64,000 nucleotides of DNA from Dicyema japonicum (Eukaryota > Dicyemida > Rhombozoa > Dicyemidae). The notes beneath the pieces were generated by a model. That model was not told the DNA's origin. It searched no databases and saw only the letters and a program-made list of their open reading frames with translations. The translations under genes and the position numbers were made by a program. This document shows, one piece after another, positions 23,167 to 34,455 of the stretch. The DNA is taken from contig RDEW01000035.1 of assembly GCA_011109175.1 (NCBI GenBank), positions 572,902 through 636,901 on the forward strand, in the 5' to 3' direction. The stretch's first letter is position 1, and every line of letters starts with the position of its first letter.

Positions 23167-24278
23167 ATGAACTTTCCATTGATCGATTCTGACTACAAAT
23201 CCATTATCATGGATATGATAGGATTATATTCTTCCAGTAAATATGAAGCCGCACGTGTAACTGGTCTAATACTGCGCACGATTGCTTGGGAAAAACTCAA
23301 TTCCTGGCATTGGCAGGAAGTCCCCATCGAATGGAGAGAACAGTATTACTTTTCCAGTCTCATCCTCGTTCTTTCCCGCCTTTTCTTAACCACGACTTCA
23401 AATCGATACTCGTTGACTGTGACAAGGCCCTCCTCATGGGATATACGAGGCAATTTAACGTGGTCAGTCACTTGGCCACGTTGATTCACGATATTGTTGT
23501 TGAAGGCCGGTCACCGGGGAATTATAAGGTACCCTGATGCTGGGAGACACTCTCTCCTTGGATTTGATCACTTAAAGAAGTTACCCAAGTTGGAAACCAT
23601 GTCTATAGAAGACTTCGTCGAATACCACATGGCTGAAACTCCCTGTGTGATATCAGGAGCTTGTGCTCACTGGCCTGTATTTGGGAATAACAAGTGGACC
23701 TTGGACTATTTGATGACATGTGCAGAGTACCGGACTGTGCCTGTGGAAATTGGGAAGAATTACATGACTGATAAGGCTTGGCACCAGAAGATGATGTTGT
23801 TCGGAGATTTTGTCAGGGATTATATTTTAGGTACCCCAAGAGTAGTAGGGTACCTGGCTCAGCATTCCCTGTTGTCCCAGATCCCTCGTTTGGAAGAAGA
23901 CATTGAGCCCCCTGATTACTGTTTTGTAGCCAACTGTGAATATCCTGAGATTAACAGCTGGTTTGGTCCCCGGGTACCGTGTCCCCCCTTCACCAGGATT
24001 CAAGGAACAACTGCTATGTGCAGGTTGTGGGCTCAAAGTATGTTCAGTTGATATCTACGGAGTATAACGAGGACCTATACAGGGACAGTAATGGACTCAT
24101 AACCACCACCAGCGCGGTGGATGTGGCTAATCCTGATTATGAGGCGTTCCCTAAGTTCAGGAATGTCCGTGGCTTTGAAGTTATTCTAAATGAAGGGGAT
24201 CTTCTTTATATTCCCAAAGATTACTGGCATTATATGGAGTCATTGGAGATCAGTTTCTCTTTGAGTTTTTGGTGGTGA
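23167..24278 (+). CDS. KDM8: JmjC protein hydroxylase/demethylase KDM8 (JMJD5)
   Basis: KDM8 is a 2-oxoglutarate, Fe(II)-dependent JmjC oxygenase. ATG at 23167; stop TGA 24276-24278. N-terminal helical region: IAWEKLNSWHWQEVPIEWRE and DCDKALLMGY. JmjC region: CVISGACAHWP, YRTVPVEIG, VGYLAQHSLLSQIPRLEEDI, PDYC, NSWFGP, SPLHQDS with Fe-binding His 23991-23993 and Asp 23997-23999, VQVVGSKYVQLIS, then YIPKDYWHY with the second His at 24228-24230 and the hallmark end SFSLSFWW. Three frame changes occur: near 23385 in a CTTTTC run, near 23515-23540 (a 19- or 49-nt GT-AG intron would fit), and at 23971-23974, where GGGG seems to have become GGG. The active-site set is complete, so the slips may be sequence errors; a recent pseudogene is the alternative. 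Confidence 0.88.
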
Positions 24279-24554
24279 TTTTTGTTTATAAATATGATCT
24301 TTCGGGTTAACCTTACGTAACGCGTGTGATTAATTTATTGGTATTTGTGGGGGTTTGTTAGTCTAAGTTGTGGTGACAGGGATAATTTTAATAAAAAGTA
24401 CTGATATCTCGGAAGTACGAAGAATGGGGAGTTAAGAAAGGCGGCTCTTTCAAAATATGGGGAACTAGTACTTGTCAATTCTAGTTAAGAGTATACTCAA
24501 ATTTTCTGCAATGGCAAACCCAAGATGGTTAGGATAAAATTAATTATTCGTGAT
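24279..24554. other. Spacer after KDM8
   Basis: No gene. AATAAAA at about 24390 may be the KDM8 polyadenylation signal. Confidence 0.3.
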
Positions 24555-24880
24555 TACTGCGTAGCCGGGTGGCATAGTGGTTAGGTGTCGGGCAAAGTGA
24601 CTTAGGTTACGGATTCGATTCTCGCTGCTGTTCACCTGGTGAAAGGTTCCACGCATATACGATGCTAAAAAGGTTTGACGAGTGACTCCGTTTTCAGTGG
24701 ACTCTCACAGCGGAACTGGATAGTCAAAAATGACTCACACACAAGAAAGAAAATAGAAGTGAAGATCATTACTTGGTTTTACGATTAGTTAAAATTAACT
24801 TAAAGTGTGTGTCCTTCCTATGCGGAGCTATAAATATCATGAATCCGTGAAAAGGCTGTTATTATTATTACTGCGTAGTG
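24555..24880 (+). mobile_element. SINE-A, best copy, tRNA-derived with LINE-A-like tail
   Basis: The head GTAGCCGGGTGGCATAGTGG carries a near-consensus A box (TGGCATAGTGG), and GGATTCGATTCTCGC about 30 bases later is the B box. The body includes AGGTTTGACGAGTGACTCCG and GATCATTACTTGGTTTTACG. The 3' part (TATGCGGAGCTATAAATATC, CCGTGAAAAGGCTG, then TTATTATTATTA) resembles the LINE-A 3' end at 50990-51041. Other copies: 26160, 28440, 47535 and 62250. Confidence 0.8.
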
Positions 24881-25000
24881 ATCCAATGTGAAGTGACAAA
24901 TTCAAAGGACAACGGTAAAGCCAAACTAGCTACTCACGGGATCCTGACACGATTCAGTAGTGACCACATCTTGGTTCGACGTTCATCACTCAAGCCCACG
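24880..25000 (-). mobile_element. LINE-C extreme C-terminal scrap
   Basis: Minus reading gives DERRTKMWSLLNRVRIP, the same tail as EHREKMxxLLxxxGI at 8810 and 22290, with identical downstream flavour (AGTTTGG). Short and decayed. Confidence 0.4.
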
Positions 25001-25059
25001 TAAATACATATAGAGCGTAAAACTGGATGCTCATAGTTGCCCGGGTACGCTCCTCCGTT

Positions 25060-25260
25060 CGATGCCCATCCCAGAGACATCTGAAAGGAGTCCTTTCCAA
25101 AGTTCATCTCTCCGTAACTTTGAATGCCCTTTTCTGGCTAAGATTAAATTAATTAAATTTTACTCCAAGATCACTGTTAGGCGAAAAAAACAAACTGATC
25201 TCGACAAATTAGATCCAAACTCTCAGCTTGGCTCGATGGTCCTCCCTTGAACCTACATAA
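25060..25260 (+). mobile_element. LINE-D scrap
   Basis: CTCTCAGCTTGGCTCGATGG at 25218 repeats 6493-6512 of the LINE-D copy; it encodes the LSAWLDGPP piece that follows the RT in that family. The remainder is too decayed to place. Confidence 0.45.
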
Positions 25261-25409
25261 ACACTAATTAAGTTCTCCCTGCTTACATTAATTACTAGAT
25301 CCTCCTTGCGTGGTTTTACAATTTCCCAACTGTAGAATGGTAGACCCTCCACGAATATCTAAAAAGGAACTCGATTGGGGTGTTCTTTTGTTAAGACCGA
25401 TCGATGTTC

Positions 25410-25711
25410 CCCTGCTTGAGCAGTCACATCTCCCAATTGGTTTCCTGGTTTTTTGGAGAATTTAGAAATCCGTGGCAATGGTTCCACGTGGACTCTATGA
25501 AGGAGAATGAGAAGGGGGATTGTAATAGTGTAGGATGCAAACGTGTGGCTCTTCGCCTGATTGAATTTAGTCTATTGAGTTTGGAAAAGGATATCGCAAA
25601 TCTCCACGAGGGACATGGATATTCAATTCTTGGAACGGTGACATAACTATAAATCTGGATATGGAGTCCACAGGGGGAAGAGGCTATTCTTATTATTTGC
25701 CTTGAATGCAA
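25410..25711 (-). mobile_element. CR1/Jockey-type LINE tail
   Basis: A 95-codon minus ORF with SYVTVPRIEYPCPSWRFAIS and LNRLNSIRRRATRLHPTLL resembles the VRPxLEYxxxVWxP...LExVQRRATRLV motif of CR1/R1-type LINE proteins. The rest is not recognisable. 25712-26159 shows no feature. Confidence 0.5.
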
Positions 25712-26159
25712 TCAACTTCCAAACTCCTTTGGTAAGACTTGATCAGCGTGATGAGAGAAAGTCATTAGAAAATCGTAGGTAACTCGATAATACTATGTCG
25801 CGAGCGCTAAGAGAGTGATCCATCATTGTCAATCATCGTCAAAAATAAAAATAATCTATTACATCAAAGTTAAGTGCAAGATTAACGAGCACTAGCACTA
25901 TCTTCGACTTTGACAAAATTATTAGACAATTTCTCGACAATAGTTACTGGATCCCCATACGGATGTTCAAATTTTTTTAATCGAAGAAAAGGATTCGTCC
26001 CATAATTTTTTTTGAGTACGAAGCTTTAAATAATCAAAAATAGAATACAAGATCTCCAACATCTAACTCATATTTTGATCAATGCACTCCCATCTTCCTA
26101 TTGATTCTTCTATAATATGAAGACTGCAAATTCACCCTCTCAAAGTAAAACTGGTACTC

Positions 26160-26400
26160 ATCATAATAATAATAACAGCCTTTTTCACGGAGCCGTGGTA
26201 TTAGCTCCGCATAGGCAGGACACACACTTTATTTAAGTAAAGAACAGTTAATTTTAACTAATCGTAGAACCAAGGAATGATCTTCACTTCTTTTTTCTTT
26301 TTCTTGTGTGAGTGTCCTTTCTAGACAATCCGGTTCCGCAGTGAGTATCCACTGATGACGGCGTCACTCGTCAAACCCTTTCCTACTTATCATCTTACTA
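26160..26400 (-). mobile_element. SINE-A copy
   Basis: Reverse copy of 24660-24880 with the (TAA/TTA) tail at 26161-26175, GTATTAGCTCCGCATAGGCA, CCAAGGAATGATCTTCACTT and GACGGCGTCACTCGTCAAAC. It is truncated before the tRNA head. Confidence 0.8.
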
Positions 26401-27119
26401 ATAAATAACAATAAAAAACGTCGGAATTTTCTACAATTTCCAATTCTTCCATATTAAAACTTTTTGGATTTTCCTGAACATCTGATTCCACAAATACCAC
26501 GATACTCTTTGGAATCGGTCAGAGACAACTCGCCTAGAAATAACATGTAATAAATATATTTTTCCACACTTTAGAAGCAAAGTATAGGAATTTTCCCCCT
26601 ACCCGTTAGGGGGCAAACTCTGGAACGTGCGTACATACGACCACATACCTGTTAAGGAGCGAATTCCGGAACATGGGAGCATACGACGATAATATTAAAT
26701 TCCTGCTTATTCCTCCTAAAATTTTTATTGAAATTAAATAAAAACTTTTCTATACTTCCGAGTTGCTGATACATTCAGGTCTTGTTTTTCTTCAGTAGTT
26801 TTTATGGTAACTTTATTAGACATCAGGACATCTTGATGTGGGTTAGTTTTTTGATTTTATTCAGTCCTTTTCCTGCGGTTAGTGTTGGAGTCCTGGATTA
26901 ATCTCCACAACAAGAAAGGTTTTATCTCGTATCTAGGGAAGGCGTCCAGATATAGTTTGATGTCCGGCCCGAGGGAATGGTCAAGGACATTGCCATTTAG
27001 ATGAAGTCCCGGTGGCGTTTTGTAAGGTATTCCATGATGGGAGACGTTTAGTTTTTTCCTTAGTAACGAAGTTGATGTCTTTTGAACGGCAACGTTCGGT
27101 AACAAGTGAGATATTATTA
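26401..27119. other. Spacer with an imperfect direct repeat and one ORF
   Basis: Two similar units of about 40 bp lie at 26603-26642 and 26649-26688 (CCGTTAGGGGGCAAACTC / CTGTTAAGGAGCGAATTC, each ending in CATACGAC). An 82-codon minus ORF (26857-27105) contains HHGIPYKTPPGLHLNG and IKLYLDAFPRYEIKPFLLW; I do not recognise it, and no splice signals tie it to a neighbour. Confidence 0.35.
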
Positions 27120-27460
27120 TTTATTTTTTATTTTATTAACCCGGGATACACCGAGAAAGAAGTTAAAGTAACCAACTAATTAAGTGTATCCAGTTTCCAC
27201 TTCTACAGAAACAGAGTCCATCCGGAATCAGCATGAGAGGTAAGACGTCATACATGCAGTTGTGGAAACCCCTCCAGTGGAGTGGGGGAGAGCAAATGAT
27301 TCTTTTTTTTGCCGGCCTGACACTGAGCGCCACCTAGACAGGTGGATCACATGACGCCACTCTAATAGGAACAGAGAGGAAACAGACAAGCAAGCAGAAA
27401 ACTTCAACCAATTAACCACGCAGCACCACATGTCCACGCGGCGTGAGATATTATAATTGT
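27120..27460 (-). mobile_element. SINE-B, full-length copy
   Basis: Reverse copy covering the whole family: AACCCGGGATACACCGAGAA, TCCAGTTTCCACTTCTACAG, GCAGTTGTGGAAACCCCTCC, ACCTAGACAGGTGGATCACA and, at the 5' end, CATGTCCACGCGGCG. The A-rich tail is at 27120-27140. Confidence 0.8.
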
Positions 27461-27719
27461 CATACTGTATTATTCCTGGCATCGAATATCGTTGATTCAA
27501 TTATATAGTTAATATTATATTAAAATTTAAATATTAGTAAATATTTAATGTTTTACCCAAAGTCGCATTTGTGGTCACGAAAAAAGAACAATGGAATCGA
27601 CAGGTTTAAATACTTGGAAATGCTAATTACTGAGCTAACCACTACAAATTCAAAGCGTATGTCCATTATTTATTACAGAGGCCCGTTCCCAAGTCATTGC
27701 CAACTTAGCGAATTTTTCG

Positions 27720-28260
27720 TATGACCCCCTAAACTTCAATTACCTGTCAAAGTTGAACATTGTGGATATATTTTTTGGTATTTTTCATTTTCTAAGTTTT
27801 ATACGTTATCTCCACAAACAATAACCTTCAAGAGGTTGAGTTGGCCTCTGCAGGGATACTGAATTTGATAGCAGGTTACTTTTCTTACGTAGGCTAGATT
27901 CTACTTTTGCCGACGCTGTCTCTACCAAAGTGCACGTGCTTGTTGATTTGCTGTGCAGGTGTTGTTGATGTGACGTAATAGTAGTGAGTCTGACCTCATT
28001 CTGTCTCAAGTTATGACGTCATTGATATATTTGGGGGAGTCCGACCATCGTGGAGGTTGGTCTGTGGTAATGGTTGATAGAGATTTTGGTACCACGTGTC
28101 ATTGGAAGATTCAAAGAGTTGGTAGATCACTCTAATGTTGTAATCAGAAACGTGGCTCAAATATTTTTGCAGGATTATTGTGGGGTTGTCTGAGTTGTGT
28201 ATTTTTGCACGTGGGTTAATCATATCTGTTGTGAGTTTTTGGAGTGACTGGATCATAGTC
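27720..28260 (-). other. Two unrecognised minus-strand ORFs
   Basis: An 81-codon ORF (28011-28256; MIQSLQKLTTDMINPRAKIH at its start) is followed by a 67-codon ORF (27806-28009). No known domain; the composition is hydrophilic, without membrane segments. They may be one decayed gene or LINE sequence; nothing decides it. 27461-27719 and 28261-28439 show no feature. Confidence 0.25.
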
Positions 28261-28439
28261 GGTATTTTGGCTCAGCGATGTTAATAATCGTTAGGGCGAT
28301 TTTTGTTAATAAAGTCAAAAATTCATTCTTTAAAAATTGTTTGAAACCTCCAAAAAGGTAAAAGTAAAAAATGTTCTATCAACAGAAATCTTATTGCAAC
28401 TCATGCGGCATACTTTTTTTATTGTCCTTCCTCCGTTAA

Positions 28440-28660
28440 CTAGTGATGTTCCCATTACTTAAACCTCCGTTTAGACAGGACACACAGTTTATTTAAAAGG
28501 ACGTCAGTTATGCTAAATAACCGAGGAATGAGGCCAAGATCGAGTACGCTCTTAATTTTTTTCTTTTTCCGTTGCATGCGAGTCCCTGAGACAATCCGGT
28601 TTCACAGTGATGAATTACTGATGACGGCGCCACACGCCAATCTATACTTGTAGTTGCTAA
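28440..28660 (-). mobile_element. SINE-A copy, diverged
   Basis: Reverse copy: GACAGGACACACAGTTTATT, ACCGAGGAATGAGG, GAGACAATCCGGTTTCACAG, TGATGACGGCGCCACACG. It has neither tRNA head nor clean tail. Confidence 0.6.
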
Positions 28661-29689
28661 AAACAGTTTCTTATTGAATAGTACCCTTCGTCTAAAACAT
28701 CTAAAAAACGGATTTATTATATTTATTGTCATTCCACACGACTTAATACTGCAAAAATTGGACATAAACATGCCAACACACTTATCGGAGAAATCTGATA
28801 CTAATAAAATATTTTTAATATCTTTTCCCCATTATACGGTTAACTAGTCGACTATCTGTTATTGAGATGTGTTAAGGGATTTTGCGATCGCATAAATTTT
28901 TTATTATTGACATTAGAGTCAGCCAGATACACGGCACGGGTATTGAACGTTCATTCTTTCAGCCTATATCTGCGAGATATATGGAGTTCTTAACCTCAAC
29001 ACGATTGAGTTAGCTTGACCAGTTTGTAATAATTTGAAGGAATTGTCGGGGGTAACACAATCTACTCATTTATGTTGATGGAATTATTAACAGTGGTTCT
29101 AGGTATATTCACTCCGGTAAATCAATCAAATTGCTTTATTTAGCAAAAAATAACCAACAAACTAAAGTTAGACATCCATCTATTCCACGAGTCCATTTAT
29201 AGGACTAACAACTTCCTGTATGTCGAACAGCCCTCGGACTACTGAACCTACGTTACCATTGTTTTCTCTATTGAATTCATTCGTAGTTAAGTTAGAAGGT
29301 AATGTTCCATTATGATCAGTAGAAACAAGCGTGTTCACCAACACAGGAAATTAAAATATCAGTTCTCTTTATATTCTCCTATTTTGCATCAGGTCACACA
29401 GAAATTTGGACGATTTATTATTTAAATTATTTAAAATAAATTTATTTTCTAAATTAACATAATTAAAAAAATCCGTATTCGAAAATCGCCCCCAAAAGAA
29501 ATGATCGAACAACATTGGTCACAACAAAAGGCACAATGCAGTCTGAGACGAAAGGAGAACATATTCCCATCCTTTCATTGACTAGTACCCCCAATGAATT
29601 AATATATATTTCCCCTGTGAGTCTACAGTATTTTTATGAAAATTAAACTTTTAAGAGAAAAAGAGAGCCAATTTAAGACAAATAGAAAA
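28661..29689. other. About 1 kb without a gene
   Basis: AT-rich. No ORF of note, no match to the repeat families defined here, no RNA-like structure seen. Confidence 0.5.
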
Positions 29690-30758
29690 TTCTTATAAAA
29701 CACTCAGACAACAATAAATGAGGAGAAATCACCGCAGAATACGTCGACCACATTCCCAGGGGTAGAAATCTCCGTTAAAGTCGATACAGAATCACCCCAA
29801 TCCCTAACTGTCCCCACTCATTCGATCCACAACAGTATACTCGACCACTTTCTAACATTATCCCTACTTAGACCTGATAAAACCAACGTATGTCGTCCTC
29901 CACACAAAGCACGTGCTATATTCTCGTCCCCATTCACGTCCACCAAGACTGGGTACGGCATACAGAATCATTAACTCCTAACTGTCCGTCTAAGTTCCAC
30001 CCCCAGCATATAGGTCCCCAATCTCTACAAATAATTCCAAAATAAACCTGAAACCACAGAATTGTGCCATTTTCCGCATGAAATACTCCTAATTTTCAAA
30101 CTGTGAAGAATTCGACTTCCCGAGACTGTATGAGTCGTTCCTTACATCAAAGCAGTCGCCATGTCCAGCTGCCCCTTACTAGACTTACCCCATCAAGAAC
30201 CTCCCACATCCGTAGCTGTACAGCGTCCCATTCACCGTCCTCATCAACAAATGCTGAGTTCCTGTGGAAATCTGATCCACTCTCTGGTCAAGGTTAACCC
30301 ATTCGATCTCGTCTCTAAATACCCCGACCTTTCCGTCATCTATAAGTGAGAGAACGAGTCAACTAGTGAGGAAGTAAACGTCCTCCGCAGTACAAGCGAG
30401 ATCATAAACTCCTTGGAAGATTAATACGTGGTTTCCTGTCAAATCAACCTTAAAGAGTTCGTCTTCCAGTTTATATAAAACAAGTCCCCTACTCGGAGAC
30501 TGAATTTCTACAACAAATCGAGCAGACTTACTTTTGAGTGAATGGAGGACAAATATTGTTTGATATATCCGAAGTATTCAGTGTGGCAGTCTGAACACAT
30601 CAAACATTAAGCAAACCGTGAATGATAGACATGGAAGACCACGTGCTACTTACTCCTGCGAAATCTGTGAATCGTCCATATTCCGTGAACTGTTTGGAGT
30701 ACCCTTTGTTTATCGTCGCGTAATAAGCAAGTCCACTGAACAACAAAGTATGCTCCAT
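29690..30758 (-). CDS. RCC1-repeat protein (RCCD1-like), possibly broken
   Basis: RCC1 repeats form beta-propellers used in chromatin or GTPase binding. On the minus strand from ATG 30758: LLFSGLAYYATINKGYSKQF, later VNGTLYSYGCGRF with GHGDCFDVRN, then IGDLYA followed by WNLDGQLGVNDSV (a DLYAWGWNxxGQLG motif split by a slip), PVLVDVNGDENIARALCGGR, HTLVLS, and GRVYCCGSNEWGQLGIG. These are repeated blade signatures. Intron candidates include 26 nt after HTLVLS. Four or more single-base slips interrupt the frame, several next to G or C runs, so this is either a pseudogene or a region of poor sequence. RCCD1 is the closest layout I can suggest; the small size (about 350 codons) fits. Confidence 0.55.
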
Positions 30759-30828
30759 TAATATTTAATTGTTTAAAACTTTCTTTATAACAAAGTATAA
30801 TTTTAATTAAAGTAATTATTTTTAAAAT

Positions 30829-32260
30829 AAAGTAAACCCTCATTAATCTGAACTAAAAAAATTTTTATGCCTTTCGGATTGTGAAGAGATAAATATATTA
30901 ATTTCATAGTAGTTAATATTTATGTTTTCATATAAATGACGATTTCGTTCGCGTCGAGCACTTCTGTTTGAGTTATTCTTATCATTAGCAAGTTCAGTTT
31001 CTGCATTATATCTTCATTAGCAAATTAATCAAGACATTTAATTGTCTCAGTCTTTTTAAAACAATGGTCTTTTAGTGTTGAGAATCCATAATGATGGCCT
31101 TCCGTAAGTTCACATGAAATTCTTTTTTCCAAGTCAAGGGCTTCCATATAATCCAAAATGAGCCTTTTTCTATAATAATGCTTAAAGTTCTTTATTATGC
31201 CTGCATCAATGGTTGAAAACGTGCAGTTGTGTTTTTTTGGAAGGAATAAATTTCAATTTTCAAAAAATTTTGTTAAAACGTAGAGCATTATAAATTATAA
31301 AAAGAACTTTTTCTGTAACATTTTAATTCATCACTATGATGACTGATAAAAACATTAAAAATTATGTTGTCATTCAAACCCTTTTTGCATATACAATAAT
31401 TTTCAAAGTCAAAATCTTTGAAAAATCTTGGTCTTTATTATGGCCAATAAAAAAGGTTAATTTTTTTGTTCTAGTTTCATTGGCACAAAGAGCTATAGTG
31501 ATCCTCACTTTTGATTGCTTTATGGTTTTTCTATCTTTGATGAAATTGTTCTAGAAAAGTAAGATTGAAAAAGAGTCTAGTTTCATCCATGTGAGCAATG
31601 CTTCAGGGTCAACTTCTTTAACTAATCATATTGTGTCAAATTAATTTCATCTTGTAGGTTTCTCCACCAAGAGCTTTTAGTTTTAAATCTTCGTTTAAAT
31701 TTGTGCAGCCTTACTAAATTCAAGAACATTGATCCAAGCTTTTCACCAAATACTTTAGCTTGTGAAATGATGATATCTTCAGTAACAAAACCATTAATTT
31801 CATTATTCACAAGTGAATTATCAAGTTGATGTTTCACCACTGTCTTGATTTGTTAATCGTAGTTTCACGGTTTTCCAATTTTCACGTTTTTTAAATTTCT
31901 GAAAGTGTAGAAATTCCCAAAAGGGTTCATTTTTATTTCAAAATGTGGATAATTCTCTGAAAGTCATTTTTGATTTATTTTTATTTCACAAATATTACTT
32001 TTCCACGCAATAGAAACTTCTGTCCTCTTTCTAACCATGTGTACTGTTAGATTTTAAACTTAAATGTAAATTCATTTGAATGTATGATTAACAAAAATAA
32101 ATTAATCCAAAATTTTTTAATAAATGTATTTGCGGATTATGAAGTTTCGATTTATTGAAGCTTGTTTGTAAGGAAACTTTGTAAAATTTTGCTAACTCAT
32201 CAAAAATTAAAACTATTAAAGTTTTCGGATTATTGTATATGCTTTAAAATATTAGGGGAT
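30829..32260 (-). mobile_element. Tigger/pogo element, copy 1, decayed
   Basis: Left end AGTAAACCCTCATTAATCTG (30829) and right region CGGATTATGAAGTTTCGATT (about 32132) are shared with the copy at 62479-63800. The minus-strand transposase remnant reads SQAKVFGEKLGSMF (CENP-B/HTH region, about 31750), QSKVRITIALCANETRTKKL (about 31500), YAKRVWMTT (about 31380) and LHVFNH-type remains of the last DDE block. Stops are frequent. Confidence 0.7.
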
Positions 32261-32339
32261 GAATAGACAGTGGATAGTATGGATATTTATTATTATTAAT
32301 AGTACTTTCGAAGAACCAAAAATGTATTTATTTAATTAA

Positions 32340-33420
32340 AATTCAGCTTGTGCCGTATTTTTCTTCAGGTTATTCTTTCTCCCACAGTTCTCTTGACCAA
32401 CTTCCTCCATGCTCCGCGGTTACAGGCAGTTAATCTGAGCGTATCCAGATCATCTCCAGTTTTCAGCTTTCGTCCTACATTGGTCAGTCTTGTGTAGAAC
32501 CTCTGGCAAAGTTATGCGAGTCTTCCACGGAACGAGGTATTCACTCTGGGCAGAAATAGTTCTCCTTGCTATTTAGCAGGCGTCATCTGGCTCATTCGAA
32601 GGATGTGACCAAACAGACGCCAATCTTGATCAAGGATATCCAGACTCAATGGTCTTGTATTACATACTTTGTATAGATTCTTGTTTGTAATTTTTTTGGC
32701 CAGTTGATGCAAGCAACAGTCGAGTTGGTTTACGATGGAAGGCTCTAGTTTGTCCATTACCGCTTCCGAGACACCCAGGTTGCAGCGTTGTACATTAGGA
32801 CTGGTTTTCATGAAGGCATTATATAGTCTCACACGTAATTGTGTGCTAATTTGTTTACGATTATTCCACACTACTCCCATTTTTCTAAAGGCCGCGACGG
32901 CCAACATCTTCCTGTTAGTGATATCCTCAGCGTCTCCGAGCAACGACCCAATTTTTACAGTATCTCCATTTTTCATCAGTTCGGGTTAGTTCACGGCGTA
33001 TGGTAGTTGTTCTCCGTCTTTTCCGTATTGATTTTGATGAACCATTTTTCTAGGAATCTGACATCCTTGTCCGTATATAGTTTAATGTTTTCTCGTCGCT
33101 GGATTATAGTTCGATATCATCTGCATAAATCATTCAGTTTGAAGTAGATCGCGATTAATAGTCTGAAGTCTCTGAGTGCGCCTCCAGATATGTCACAAAA
33201 AGTACGGTGACAAGGAATCTCCCTGCGGTACCCCGAACGTTGTCTCGAATGGGACAGACTCCAATTTTTTTAAAACGTACACTTAGCGCTTTCCAAGTAA
33301 TAGACGGATCATTCTGACACTGTCCTCGTCAACCAACTTCTCCAGATATCCAAAAGTCTCCCTCTGTGTATATATTATGGATATATATAATCATTTAATG
33401 ACAGGTTAAGGAGACGTGGT
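32340..33420 (-). mobile_element. LINE-A 3' half
   Basis: Minus reading: SVRMIRLLLGKR (about 33290), GVPQGDSLSPY (about 33220), a decayed YADD region (about 33110), IGSLLGDAEDITNRKMLAVA, RLYNAFMKTSPNVQRCNLG, DQDWRLFGHILRMSQMTPA, then a 3' end with TTCTTCGAAAGTAC and TAATAATAATAAAT at about 32290. The layout matches 50-51 kb. Several slips. Confidence 0.8.
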
Positions 33421-33439
33421 AATTCTCGAATGATATGAG

Positions 33440-33570
33440 GAATTAAATATTTTTTAAGTTAGTTAAGTAACCTCGGCCTCATTAACTGTAGAGGCCAGCA
33501 GCTATTAAATAGGACGCAGCAAATGCCGGTCGCTCCCATAGATCGGTCAGTCCCAGAACGAACGTTGTGC
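33440..33570 (-). repeat. Dispersed repeat R, copy 2 (inverted)
   Basis: Inverted match to 15790-15925: AGTTAAGTAACCTCGGCCTC, GACGCAGCAAATGCCGGTCG. 33571-33930 that follows has no feature I can identify. Confidence 0.6.
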
Positions 33571-34170
33571 TAATTCATGATATTCAAATATGTGATTTAT
33601 TGTCTACTTGTAGAGTTACAAAAGGGACAGAGGATATTGTACGTCGATAGAGAGGAATGGTCCCCACATCGCAGACGAGCCAGGTTTATCCAGATGTCCC
33701 TCGGAAGAGAGGATTCTGCTTGATCTATTGGAAGAGGGGGTCAGTGTAGTATTTTATTATCATCGAGTCTTAGGATACTTCTCGTAGAAACAAAATCGTG
33801 TATCCGTTTCAGACGACTCCAGTCATTGGGGCTGGAAGGGAAGGATGATAGCATTCGAGACAAGTCATTGGTTGTCATAATTTTTATTTTGTTTTGAGGT
33901 TTGCGTAGAGAGTGACATGGATGGTCTGGACCAGGGGTTCGAAACCTATTTCAGCAAAATGGACCACTTTCTTTGTTAAAAATTCCCATGGACCACTTCT
34001 TATACTTGAGGTTTAAAAATTAATTTTTTTTACATTTTTGTATTTATTTAATTAATTTAATTAAATTATTTTAATATTTTATGAACATATTCAAATATTT
34101 CCTACTTACTTATTTTTCCGCGGTATATTTAGTACAGAGTTTTTAAAGACTACCTTTTTAAATTGTAAGA

Positions 34171-34440
34171 ATGTCGGAACCAACTTCGAAAAGGACAAAC
34201 ATTAGGAATTACCATAAAGATTTTATTCTGTTTGGCTTTGTATCTGTAGACTCAAAACCTACTTGGCTTGAATGTTCTGCCATTTTGACAAACGATTCCA
34301 TGAAGAGTCAAACTGGAGCAGAACCACAAGTCAAAGCATCCATCGTCTGTTGGTAAAGATATGGAATTTTTTGAGAATAAAAAGAGAAGGCAGCCAGTAA
34401 AACTATTTGACTTTGTAAATAAAATGAAAACTACAAATGC
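34171..34440 (+). pseudogene. hAT transposase N-terminal piece (plus strand)
   Basis: ATG at 34171 followed by RNYHKDFILFGFVSVDSKP, LECSAILTNDSMK: the N-terminus of ZBED5-like hAT proteins, where a Cys pair of the BED finger is expected. One Cys is kept. Frame lost at about 34350. It faces the minus-strand copy, so the locus is rearranged. Confidence 0.55.
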
Positions 34441-34455
34441 AATAAACGCTCAAAT

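Noticed and set aside
23974-23996. 23-nt GT-AG stretch in KDM8 as an ancestral intron
   Set aside because: It encodes the conserved TVSPLHQ of the active site, so it is coding by origin. Kept only as a possible secondary intronisation in the findings.
24555-24640. Functional tRNA gene
   Set aside because: A and B boxes are present but the sequence does not close into a clean acceptor stem, and the same unit recurs with a shared body and tail; it is a SINE.
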